From JACPVF01 sp964502095 (GTDB lineage Bacteria; Chloroflexota; Anaerolineae; Anaerolineales; Villigracilaceae), in assembly GCA_964502095.1 (NCBI GenBank), contig CAZCUF010000001.1, forward strand, positions 248,001-312,000: DNA of 64,000 nucleotides, given 5' to 3'. Both the position numbers and the translations under genes were made by a program. Numbering within the stretch: the first letter of the stretch is position 1; each line of letters opens with the position of its first letter. A model generated the notes under the pieces. That model was given only the letters and a program-made list of their open reading frames with translations. It made no database searches and was not told the DNA's origin. Shown here in pieces: positions 16,884-24,394 of the stretch.

Positions 16884-18092
16884 ATGGACAATCGTTCTCC
16901 CGAAAAGACCAATTCGACTAAAACTGCCGATTCCAACAAATCCCCAACGGAGCAAAACCAAAACGGCTGGTTTGCGCGCGGAATGAGTTTTCTACTCCAC
17001 ATGGGGCTGGGCGAATCGGTTCTGCGCCTCAGCACGAACCTGCTATCGGCGCTGGCCATTGGGCTGGTGATTTGGCTGGTGCAGATTCTCGTGCGTCAAG
17101 GACCGCTGAACGCCAATACAACGGCGGCCCAGGCCGCAGGTCTGACGCCGACCGCAGTGGTTCAGGTGGCCGCGGTGGATGCGATTCCAGCCGATCCGTT
17201 GGAGGGCGGAATCGTGCGTCAGGCCCAACTGCATACGGACGTTCCAAGCCGCCCGCGCACAGACATCGTCACTTATACCGTACAACAAGGCGATACTGTC
17301 TCCGACATCGCGGATAAATATGGCCTGCAGGCAAAAACGATCTTTGCCGCGAATTACGATGTGTTACAGGATGACCCGCATAATCTACTACCCGGCCAGC
17401 AATTGCGCATCCTGCCGGTGGACGGAGTGTACTGGGAATGGCTCGGCGGAATTTCGTTCGGACAATGGGCCGCGTATTTCAGCGTCAAGCCGGAAGACAT
17501 CATCAATTATCCTGCCAACCATCTCGACGCGAACGCGGTGGGCGATCCGCAAAATGCGAACATCAAAGTCGGCACTTTTTTAATCGTGCCGAACGGTCAA
17601 TATCAATATCACACGCCGGGACAGATTCCACTGGGCATCACGCGCAGTAATCCTGCGTCCGCGCAAGTGGCGGGAAACGGTTCATGCGGCCCGGTTAGCG
17701 GCGGCGCAGTTGGAACCGGCACATTTGTGTTTCCCACCGACAAGCATTACCTCTCCGGCTTCGATTATTCCACCAAGAGCAATCATCTTGGAATCGACCT
17801 GGCGGCGAACATGGGCGATAACGTTTACGCGTCCGACGGCGGCGTGGTGGTTTACGCCGGTTCGAACAGTTACGGTTACGGCAACATGATCATGATCGAT
17901 CATGGCACGGGCTTTCAAACGTTATATGCGCATCTGAGTCAGATCTTTGTGACATGCGGGCAAAGCGTGACTCAGGGACAGACCATTGGCGCGGCCGGCG
18001 CGACCGGCCATGCCAGCGGGCCGCACCTGCACTTCGAAGTCCGTACGGCCACCACGGTGATCAACCCGTGGAATGTTTTGCCCGCGCCCTAA
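16884..18092 (+). CDS. LysM and M23 metallopeptidase protein
   Basis: This 402-residue protein has a hydrophilic N-terminus, one membrane anchor (residues about 53-72), a LysM domain (about 132-175, with TYTVQQGDTVSDIADKYG) for peptidoglycan-type glycan binding, a second LysM-like stretch, and a C-terminal M23 endopeptidase domain (about 285-400). The M23 zinc motifs are NHLGIDLA (H..xD) and GPHLHFE. It should act in the cell envelope on peptidoglycan-type cross-links. It has its own promoter (16831-16860) and lies just before tRNA-Val. The zinc ligands look complete, so the enzyme may be active. Confidence 0.92.
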   Translation: MDNRSPEKTNSTKTADSNKSPTEQNQNGWFARGMSFLLHMGLGESVLRLSTNLLSALAIGLVIWLVQILVRQGPLNANTTAAQAAGLTPTAVVQVAAVDAIPADPLEGGIVRQAQLHTDVPSRPRTDIVTYTVQQGDTVSDIADKYGLQAKTIFAANYDVLQDDPHNLLPGQQLRILPVDGVYWEWLGGISFGQWAAYFSVKPEDIINYPANHLDANAVGDPQNANIKVGTFLIVPNGQYQYHTPGQIPLGITRSNPASAQVAGNGSCGPVSGGAVGTGTFVFPTDKHYLSGFDYSTKSNHLGIDLAANMGDNVYASDGGVVVYAGSNSYGYGNMIMIDHGTGFQTLYAHLSQIFVTCGQSVTQGQTIGAAGATGHASGPHLHFEVRTATTVINPWNVLPAP

Positions 18093-18111
18093 CGGGCATC
18101 CCTCGCCGGTC

Positions 18112-18140
18112 TTGCAAAAGGCCATCGCCTCAGCTATAAT
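18112..18140 (+). promoter_or_regulatory. Promoter of tRNA-Val
   Basis: TTGCAA (18112-18117) and a perfect TATAAT (18135-18140) are separated by 17 bases. The predicted start lies a few bases before the tRNA 5' end at 18153, as usual for a single tRNA gene. Confidence 0.85.
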
Positions 18141-18152
18141 CGTTCTCACTCC

Positions 18153-18229
18153 GGGCGCGTAGCTCAGCTGGTTAGAGCGCATCTATCACACAGATGAGGT
18201 CGGGGGTTCGAGTCCCTCCGCGCCCACCA
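18153..18229 (+). tRNA. tRNA-Val (anticodon CAC)
   Basis: A complete 77-base tRNA folds as a cloverleaf. The acceptor arms are GGGCGCG and CGCGCCC, the anticodon stem is CATCT/AGATG with loop ATCACAC (anticodon CAC at 18187-18189), and the T-arm contains GGTTCGAGTCC. The terminal CCA is encoded in the DNA. A strong promoter precedes it and a terminator follows at once, so it is a single-gene unit. CAC reads GTG, so this is a valine tRNA. It is not selC: the acceptor and D-arm are of normal length. Confidence 0.97.
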
Positions 18230-18262
18230 AACCATCTTCTTCAAGGTGGTTTTTATTTTTTA
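18230..18262 (+). terminator. Terminator of tRNA-Val
   Basis: An 8-bp stem (ACCATCTT / AAGGTGGT, one G-T pair) with a four-base loop is followed by TTTTATTTTTT directly after the tRNA CCA end. Confidence 0.8.
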
Positions 18263-18346
18263 ACGGGTAAAAGACCGGGCCTGCGGGCAAATCGGACTGT
18301 TGGATAAAAGATGAAGAAACCGACCCATCGAGTATAATCTCACGCA

Positions 18347-18985
18347 ATGATTCCCCGAACAAACCAGGAATGGCTGGACAATCTGCGTTCCAATGGAGCC
18401 AACCGCGAAGCCGCGTTGACCGATTTGCGCGAGATCGTTCAAAGAGGCCTGCCCTACGCCCTCTCACGCTGGCTCTCCCCCGACGATCCGTTGTTCACGC
18501 CCCTCGTCGAAGAAGTGACCCAGGAAACTTTATTGCGCGTCCTCGATCAATTGAACACATTCGAGGGCCGCAGTATGTTTACCACCTGGGTGCACAAGAT
18601 CGCCATCCGCATCGCGCTGACCGAACTGCGGCGCAAACGCTGGCAGGATTCCTCCCTCGATGCATTGGTGGATAACGAAGAAAACCCCGCGCCTGTGGGC
18701 CTGATGGCCGATCCGCAAGCCGGGCCGGAGACCAACGCCGAGCGTCAGGATATGCTGGTGCACATCCGCCGCATTCTGGACGAGGAACTGACTCAAAAAC
18801 AAAGGCAGGCGCTCATCTTGTTGGGCGTTCAAAACATGCCCATGGAAGAAGCCGCGCGCCGCATGAAAACCAATCGTAACGCCCTATACAAACTCCTGCA
18901 CGATGCCCGCCTGCGCTTGAAACGGCGGATGGCCCTCGAGGGGCTTGAAGCGCAGGATGTGTTATCGGCTTTTGAAAATAAGTAA
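18347..18985 (+). CDS. ECF-type RNA polymerase sigma factor
   Basis: This 212-residue sigma-70 family factor has region 2 (about residues 45-100, with TWVHKIAIRIALTELRRKRW) and region 4 (about 148-200, with EEAARRMKTNRNALYKLLHDARLRLKRRM forming the helix-turn-helix). Regions 1.1 and 3 are absent, as in extracytoplasmic-function sigma factors. It would direct RNA polymerase to a set of stress or envelope promoters. A TATAAT element ends 8 bases before its ATG and there is no ribosome binding site, so translation may be leaderless. A small zinc-binding protein follows 41 bases later and may be its regulator. Confidence 0.9.
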   Translation: MIPRTNQEWLDNLRSNGANREAALTDLREIVQRGLPYALSRWLSPDDPLFTPLVEEVTQETLLRVLDQLNTFEGRSMFTTWVHKIAIRIALTELRRKRWQDSSLDALVDNEENPAPVGLMADPQAGPETNAERQDMLVHIRRILDEELTQKQRQALILLGVQNMPMEEAARRMKTNRNALYKLLHDARLRLKRRMALEGLEAQDVLSAFENK

Positions 18986-19026
18986 GATTAAGAATCGATT
19001 AATCATCAAAAACGCAGGTTTTAGCC

Positions 19027-19314
19027 ATGAAGAATTTAATCCGCTGGTTTCGCAATTTGTTCCGAACCGACAAGACGGACCTGTCCGAGGAGTTATTTCG
19101 GGATCTGATGCGTTCTCTGCAGAAAAAGCACGAGGGCGAATGCGACTGCGACGATGTCTATGCGCTAGTGGATGAATATGCTGAGATTCAAATCAAGGGC
19201 GAGGACGCCGCCAAACTCATGCCGTTGATCAGGGAACACATGGATACCTGCCGCGACTGCAACGAGCAATACGAGGCTTTATTGTCCATCCTCGAAAAGT
19301 CAAAAACAGAATAA
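19027..19314 (+). CDS. Probable zinc-finger anti-sigma-like protein
   Basis: This 95-residue protein has a basic N-terminus (MKNLIRWFRNLFR), an acidic middle and a C-terminal HMDTCRDC segment (HxxxCxxC), the ligand pattern of zf-HC2 anti-sigma domains. It follows the sigma factor gene on the same strand by 41 bases and is ended by a strong hairpin. The pairing suggests it binds and restrains the neighbouring sigma factor. There is no transmembrane segment, so it would be a cytoplasmic anti-sigma factor. A second Cys pair, CDC at about residues 39-41, might also bind metal. Confidence 0.7.
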   Translation: MKNLIRWFRNLFRTDKTDLSEELFRDLMRSLQKKHEGECDCDDVYALVDEYAEIQIKGEDAAKLMPLIREHMDTCRDCNEQYEALLSILEKSKTE

Positions 19315-19340
19315 CGGTAAAACGGAATTTAAAAAGATAA

Positions 19341-19369
19341 GCGGCCTTCAATGAAGGCCGCTTTAATTT
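19341..19369. terminator. Terminator between the sigma/anti-sigma unit and DUF1684
   Basis: A perfect 9-bp stem (GCGGCCTTC / GAAGGCCGC) with a three-base AAT loop is followed by TTTAATTT on the plus strand. It lies between convergent genes and could serve both. Confidence 0.85.
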
Positions 19370-19371
19370 AA

Positions 19372-19875
19372 TCAATGAAAGATCTTCTCCCCTGCGCGCA
19401 CCGGAACTTTAAGGCGGTTCTCAAAGGGCGTGATCGGGCAGGACCACATTTCGTTATAGGCGCAGTACGGGTTATAAGCCAGGTTGAAGTCCACCAGAAA
19501 GCGGCCGCCGGGCAAAGATTCAGGTTCGAGATAGCGGCCGGCAGGATAGGTCTCCTTCCCTGCCAGCAAATCCACAAAAGGCAGGAAGAATCCGTTCTCG
19601 CTGTGATAGATCGTCAAAGCGGCCTCCTGTCCGTCCACCAGAAAGTGAAATCGGCCGAACTTCTGATAGGCCTGCACATCGCCGGTGGTGGTTTGCATTT
19701 TCACTTCTTCTTTGACCGGAAACTCCTCCACCTTCACTTCCAGCCGCAGGTTCTCGTCTTCGGGAAAATAATTCAAGCCGTGAAAATCGCTCTTTTGCTC
19801 AGGCGTCAGCGGGCTTTGTGGATGGCGGCCAAAAAAATCGTCTTTCGCTTTTCGGAATTCTTCCAAGTCGCTCAT
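19372..19875 (-). CDS. DUF1684 family protein
   Basis: This 167-residue protein matches DUF1684: an N-terminal EEFRKAKDDFFGRHPQSPL segment, a central FHGLNYFPED block, and the C-terminal DFNLAYNPYCAYNEMWSCP motif with ENRLKVPVRAGE. The function of the family is unknown. No signal peptide is visible, so it should be cytoplasmic. It is monocistronic, ending at the 19341 terminator, with its upstream region shared with the divergent response regulator. Confidence 0.9.
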   Translation of the reverse strand: MSDLEEFRKAKDDFFGRHPQSPLTPEQKSDFHGLNYFPEDENLRLEVKVEEFPVKEEVKMQTTTGDVQAYQKFGRFHFLVDGQEAALTIYHSENGFFLPFVDLLAGKETYPAGRYLEPESLPGGRFLVDFNLAYNPYCAYNEMWSCPITPFENRLKVPVRAGEKIFH

Positions 19876-19988
19876 TCTTCCTCCGGGGTGATTTCGCGAT
19901 TTCAGACATCCGCAAAAAAGTTGTTCTTACGGCCTTTCCAAACCCATCCCTTGCCTTTTCTTATCTCTTATGCTATTTTTAGTCCCAT

Positions 19989-20381
19989 ATGACCTCCCCA
20001 CAACGGACTGTCATGATTATCGAAGATGAAGCGGATGCGGCCGAACTGTTCGCCGAGATGATGCGCGTCAGCGGTTACCGCGTGCTCAAGATGTTCAGCA
20101 GTGCGCCCGCCATGCCGGCCATCCAGCGCGAAAAACCGGATGTAGTCATCCTGGATGTAATGATGCCCGATATCTCGGGCCTGGAAGTTCTGCGCTTCAT
20201 GCGCCGCGAGCCGGGCCTGGCAGAAATCCCGGTCATCGTCGTTTCCGCCAAGAGCCTGCCCGCCGACATCAAAACCGGGCTGGACGCCGGCGCTTCGCTT
20301 TACCTCACGAAACCGGTCGGGTTTCTCGAACTGCGGCAGGCGGTGGAGAACGTTCTGGAAAAGGGCGGCAGTTACGCGTAA
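19989..20381 (+). CDS. Single-domain response regulator
   Basis: This 130-residue protein is a receiver domain alone. The acidic pair is in IIEDEAD (near residue 12), the phosphorylated aspartate is Asp56 in VVILDVMMPD, the switch Ser/Thr is near 86 and the conserved lysine is Lys108 (LTKPV). There is no output domain, so it must act by protein contacts like CheY or Spo0F. Its partner kinase is not next to it. The stop is directly followed by the ATG of ThpR with no gap, suggesting co-transcription. Confidence 0.92.
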   Translation: MTSPQRTVMIIEDEADAAELFAEMMRVSGYRVLKMFSSAPAMPAIQREKPDVVILDVMMPDISGLEVLRFMRREPGLAEIPVIVVSAKSLPADIKTGLDAGASLYLTKPVGFLELRQAVENVLEKGGSYA

Positions 20382-20963
20382 ATGAGTCTGTTACGCACAT
20401 TCATCGCGCTTGAAATCCCGGCCCAGCTTCAAGACGCCATTCAGCGGCAAACCGTCGCCCTGCGTAAAGCCGCCGATACCAGCGTGCGCTGGGTGACGCC
20501 CCACAACCTGCACCTGACCTTGAAATTTCTCGGCGACGTTTCCTCCACGAATATCCAATTCCTGACTCAGATGCTGACCCGCGAAGCCGCTCAACATGCG
20601 GGCTTTACATTGCAAATCGGGGGCCTCGGTTCGTTTCCGAACTCGAGGCGGCCGCGCGTGATCTGGGTTGGGATTCAAGCCCCGGCGGAGTTGGAGGCGC
20701 TCCAGCGCGGCATCGAATCCGCCGCGGCGCGGCTGGGCTATTCAGCCGAGGAGAGACCTTTCTCCCCGCATCTGACCATCGGCCGCGTCCGGCAAAATCC
20801 CACTGCGGCTGAACAAAGCAATTTACACGCCGCGCTCGAAGCGGCGCATATCGGCCAGATCGGGCGCACCGACGTGACCGAAGTCCATTTGATCAAAAGC
20901 GAACTCCAGCCGGGCGGCTCGGTATATACCCGCCTGTTCTCGGCGCAACTTAAATCTCAATGA
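20382..20963 (+). CDS. thpR: RNA 2',3'-cyclic phosphodiesterase
   Basis: This 193-residue 2H phosphoesterase carries both H-x-T motifs: HLTL at residues 44-47 and HLTI at 130-133. Members (LigT/ThpR) hydrolyse 2',3'-cyclic phosphodiester ends in RNA. The length fits the family. It abuts the response regulator upstream and is followed 7 bases later by RsfS, so the three are probably one operon. Confidence 0.93.
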   Translation: MSLLRTFIALEIPAQLQDAIQRQTVALRKAADTSVRWVTPHNLHLTLKFLGDVSSTNIQFLTQMLTREAAQHAGFTLQIGGLGSFPNSRRPRVIWVGIQAPAELEALQRGIESAAARLGYSAEERPFSPHLTIGRVRQNPTAAEQSNLHAALEAAHIGQIGRTDVTEVHLIKSELQPGGSVYTRLFSAQLKSQ

Positions 20964-20970
20964 GGCAACC

Positions 20971-21315
20971 CTGAATACACTCGATCTTGCTCGTGAACTC
21001 GTCAACGCGCTCGAAGATAAGAAAGGCGAAGATATCGTCCTGCTCGATCTCAAAGATATTGTTTCGTTCACCGATTATTTCGTGCTGTGCACCGGCACCA
21101 GCGACCGCATGCTGGACGCGCTGGCCGATGCGATATTGGAAGATATGCGCAAGAAACATCGCAAGAAAGGCAGGAAAGAAGGCCTGGCGCGCGACGGCTG
21201 GGTGTTGGTGGATTATGGCGACGTGATCGTGCATCTCCTCTCGCCCGACCAGCGCGAATATTATCAATTGGAAGAGTTGTGGGATGAGGGGAAGATCCTG
21301 CTCAGAGTGCAATGA
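20971..21315 (+). CDS. rsfS: Ribosomal silencing factor RsfS, apparent CTG start
   Basis: The protein is about 114 residues and matches RsfS (Iojap family), which blocks subunit joining by binding ribosomal protein uL14. Family landmarks are LARELVNALEDKKGEDIVLLD, FTDYFVLCTGTSDR and GWVLVDYGDVIVHLL. The conserved N-terminus is fully present, but there is no ATG, GTG or TTG in frame before it; the frame is closed by TGA at 20890. A CTG at 20971 with GAGG five bases before it fits best. A GTG at 21082 would cut away most of the conserved fold. Confidence 0.85.
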   Translation: MNTLDLARELVNALEDKKGEDIVLLDLKDIVSFTDYFVLCTGTSDRMLDALADAILEDMRKKHRKKGRKEGLARDGWVLVDYGDVIVHLLSPDQREYYQLEELWDEGKILLRVQ

Positions 21316-21330
21316 CTTCTTCGAATTTTC

Positions 21331-21364
21331 AAAAAAAGACGGCAGTGGTCACTGCCGTCTTTTT
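21331..21364. terminator. Bidirectional terminator between rsfS and ndk
   Basis: A perfect 11-bp inverted repeat (AGACGGCAGTG / CACTGCCGTCT) is flanked by an A-tract on the left and TTTT on the right. It lies between the convergent rsfS and ndk stops, so it can end both transcripts. Confidence 0.9.
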
Positions 21365-21367
21365 GAC

Positions 21368-21820
21368 TCATTTCTCAAACACCCACCGATCCACATCCCT
21401 CGACCAATCCACCAATTCATCCTGCTTGAACCACAGCCCCACCTCGCGGACGCCGGTCTCCGGCTTATCCGAAGCGTGGATCAAGTTGCGCCCTACCTCC
21501 AGCGCGAAGTCGTGACGGATCGTGCCCGGCGCCGATTCAATCGGCTTGGTCGAGCCCACCGTCTGGCGGATGGCGGCGACCGCGTTCGGTCCCTCCCACA
21601 CCATCGCCATCACCGGCGCGGAGGTAATGTACGCGATCAAACCGTCATAGAACGGTTTGCCCTCGTGTTCGGCATAGTGCCGTTTTGCCAGGTCCAAACT
21701 CACCTGCATAAATTTTGCGCCGACCAGGCGCAGTCCGCGCCGTTCAAAACGGGCAATGACCTCGCCAATCAATCCGCGCTGAACGCCATCGGGCTTTACC
21801 AACACAAGCGAACGTTCCAC
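21368..21820 (-). CDS. ndk: Nucleoside diphosphate kinase
   Basis: The protein is 150 residues from the GTG at 21820 and is a full-length nucleoside diphosphate kinase, which balances nucleoside triphosphate pools. It begins VERSLVLVKPDGVQRGLIG, the normal family start, and carries the phospho-acceptor histidine His115 in RNLIHASDKPETG. The GTG is preferred because a GAGGA ribosome binding site sits just upstream; an upstream ATG at 21880 would add 20 unrelated residues. The gene is close to the terminator at 21331-21364. Confidence 0.94.
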   Translation of the reverse strand: MERSLVLVKPDGVQRGLIGEVIARFERRGLRLVGAKFMQVSLDLAKRHYAEHEGKPFYDGLIAYITSAPVMAMVWEGPNAVAAIRQTVGSTKPIESAPGTIRHDFALEVGRNLIHASDKPETGVREVGLWFKQDELVDWSRDVDRWVFEK

Positions 21821-21895
21821 AGATTCCTCCAATTCACAAAATAAACTCGGGGACAAGCCCCGAGCTGTTGATTTTACCATGCGAAGATTTTCGAT

Positions 21896-24331
21896 CTAGC
21901 GCAACAACTCTTCCGCTTTGGTATACGAATCCAGCGCTTCTTGCAAACGGTTGGCGCGCATGTAGGCGTCACCCAGCGCCTGCCAAATGGATACTTCCAC
22001 CGGGTAGCGATACAACGCGTCGCGCAGGCCGCGGATGATCTCTTCCAGCCAGCGGCCTCTCTTGATCAATTTGCCATAATGTTCGATGGCCGCCGGAATG
22101 TCGCCGCGATTCATTTCCTCCTCCGCGTCGGCCAGCACGGAATCGGAGGCGGGGCTGAGAGCTTCGGTTTGGCGCGCGGTCGATTTCGACCTGGCCGCAG
22201 TTTTTGCAGGAGCAGGTTTGGCCGCGGGAACTTTCTTCGGCGCGGGACGCGGCGCAATGGGTTCCGATACGACTGATTCGGATCGAAGAGTCGCTTCCGA
22301 TTCAATTTGAGTTTCTTCGGCAGGATGCCAATCCAATGGAGTCGCCGGGGCGGGTTTCTCAAGCGAAGCTTCCGGCTCGCCCTGCAACCAATCGGGAATC
22401 GATTCAGCCGGAGCCGCGGCGGTCACTCCTTCATCCTTGCTGAGATCCGCCAGCCATGCAGGCAGTTCGGCGCTCTCCTCCGCAGAAAATGAGGCGGATT
22501 CGGCTTGCACGGCAGGAGCCGCCTCACCGACAGGCTCTGCGGCTTCGGGCGTCGTTTCCTTACCCGAACCGGCATCGAGGCTCTTCAACCATTCGGTTAA
22601 ATCCGCGCTTTCTGCGGGCGCTTCCGCGGCGGGCTGTGCCTGCTCCGCTTCTTTGGGAGTCAGATCATCGCCCAAATTTTGCAACCATATTCCGGTTTCA
22701 TCAGTAAGAGCCGCGGCGGGTTCAACAGGCGGCTGTGACTCCGCCGGTTCGGCCATCGAGCGCGCCGGCGGCTGGGATTCATTGATCGCGCGCGCTTGTT
22801 CCACCCAGGCTGGCGGCGTTTCACTGCGCGCGTTCGGGTCGGTTACCAGTTCTTCCGCTTTGGCGCCGTGCTTGGCCGCCAAACTTTCGAGCCAGGCCAC
22901 CGCGTCATCCTGTTCCTGCGCGGTTGCGCCAAGCGTTTCCAAACTCGGTGTCGAAGCCGCGGCCGGTTCAGGCGCGGCAGTCCCCGCTTCAAAACCAGAG
23001 ACGGGCGTCGTCTCCGGCGAGACAGGCGGCAGGTTGACGCCGGTATCTTCGACACCTTTCAGCCAATCGGGAATATCCGCCGAGGCGGGGCTTTGATCGT
23101 TTTTACCAGCGGACTGATCCAATCCGCTCAGCCAGTCCGGGATTTCCTGCGCCGATGCCTGAGCAGACCCCAGATCGCTCAACGGTTCGGGAGTCTTCGC
23201 CGCGGGTTCGGCCATTGACGGCGCGCCGGTTGCAACCGAGGGAGTCGATCCTTCGAATTCTATGGGAGCCATGGCTTTGAGCCAATCCGGAATATCAGCC
23301 GGGGCCAGCGATTCGTCTGCGGAGGACGACTCGGTGAAGGCAGGCTGTGCGTTCGCTCCGCTGGATTCCGTCCAGCCGGCTTGACGGAGAAAATCGGGGA
23401 TGTCGGCAGAAGATTGAGCAGTGGGAGCAGGCTTTTCTTCGGGGATGGAAGCGGCGGGAGTATCGGCCTTCATCCAATCCGGTTCCTGCTGAGCGGCGGA
23501 TTGCGGCGCGAGTCCGATTTCAGCCTCGCTCCAGCCTGGCTCCATTTGCACGTCCTGTCCCTTGTATTCCAACCGCTCCAGATTCACCGAGGCATCGGAA
23601 ACTTCATCCGATTGAAACACAGAGCCTTGTACAAAGGCCGCGTAGGGATCGAGTTCGTTCACGCGGTGACGATAGGTCTGCGTGGCGCCTACGCTGTCAC
23701 TGCCCTGCAACAGTTCGACCATGATGCGGTTGGCATCGAACGAGTATTGATAACGGTTGAGGAGTTGCGAGCAAATATCGGAGGCATCGGCTTTTTGGCC
23801 GGCATGGAAATAGGCGCGCGCCAGCAAGGTTTGCATATCGTCGCGCTGGGAATCCTGACTCAGGACCGCCTTGACCTCGGAGATGGCTTGCGGATAGAGT
23901 TCGCCCTGCACATACATATGCGCCAGCGCGCCGCGCGTCATGCGGATCTTGGGAGGCTCCACCCCGTCTCTTCGCCCGAACAAACGCTGTAATTCGCCCT
24001 GAATGGCCGCATTGGACGGTTGCGACTCGAAAGCGCGCTCCATGTGCCAAATGGACTCATCCAGCTTGCCCTGATCGTCGCGGATGATGCTCATGCCTAC
24101 ATGCGACACAAAATCGTCGGGCACGGCCATCAGAACGCGCCGGAAAACATCCACCGCTTCGTCGTAACGTTTGGCTTCCAAATAAGATTTGCCGAGCAAA
24201 CGATACGTTTCCAGATGTTTGGGAAAAGTTTGCAAGATGTGACGACAATGCGCAATGGCCTCATCCTGACGACCCTGGTCGATCAGTTGCTCGATATCCT
24301 TGTTGTAGATTCGCAGTGAGACTTTTGCCAT
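21896..24331 (-). CDS. TPR protein with repeated Asp-Trp-Leu motifs
   Basis: This 811-residue protein has TPR repeats at the N-terminus (about residues 10-240) and two more at the C-terminus (about 730-811). Between them lies a disordered region of about 450 residues rich in Ala, Pro, Glu and Ser. This region carries at least eight copies of a short hydrophobic motif: IPDFL, IPDWLKAM, IPDWLSGL, IPDWLKGV, AVAWLESL, LTEWLKSL, LPAWLADL and IPDWLQGE. They are spaced about 30-80 residues apart. There is no signal peptide. The layout suggests a cytoplasmic scaffold with many weak binding sites. The repeated motif is the unusual feature; the partner is unknown. Confidence 0.85.
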   Translation of the reverse strand: MAKVSLRIYNKDIEQLIDQGRQDEAIAHCRHILQTFPKHLETYRLLGKSYLEAKRYDEAVDVFRRVLMAVPDDFVSHVGMSIIRDDQGKLDESIWHMERAFESQPSNAAIQGELQRLFGRRDGVEPPKIRMTRGALAHMYVQGELYPQAISEVKAVLSQDSQRDDMQTLLARAYFHAGQKADASDICSQLLNRYQYSFDANRIMVELLQGSDSVGATQTYRHRVNELDPYAAFVQGSVFQSDEVSDASVNLERLEYKGQDVQMEPGWSEAEIGLAPQSAAQQEPDWMKADTPAASIPEEKPAPTAQSSADIPDFLRQAGWTESSGANAQPAFTESSSADESLAPADIPDWLKAMAPIEFEGSTPSVATGAPSMAEPAAKTPEPLSDLGSAQASAQEIPDWLSGLDQSAGKNDQSPASADIPDWLKGVEDTGVNLPPVSPETTPVSGFEAGTAAPEPAAASTPSLETLGATAQEQDDAVAWLESLAAKHGAKAEELVTDPNARSETPPAWVEQARAINESQPPARSMAEPAESQPPVEPAAALTDETGIWLQNLGDDLTPKEAEQAQPAAEAPAESADLTEWLKSLDAGSGKETTPEAAEPVGEAAPAVQAESASFSAEESAELPAWLADLSKDEGVTAAAPAESIPDWLQGEPEASLEKPAPATPLDWHPAEETQIESEATLRSESVVSEPIAPRPAPKKVPAAKPAPAKTAARSKSTARQTEALSPASDSVLADAEEEMNRGDIPAAIEHYGKLIKRGRWLEEIIRGLRDALYRYPVEVSIWQALGDAYMRANRLQEALDSYTKAEELLR

Positions 24332-24394
24332 GCGGTGTGCACTCCAGACGTAAGTATGCCCGATTCTTAAGAAATGCGCAAGAGACCAGAGGAG

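Noticed and set aside
18153..18229. tRNA-Sec (selC)
   Set aside because: The tRNA has anticodon CAC, normal D-arm and short variable loop; it is tRNA-Val.
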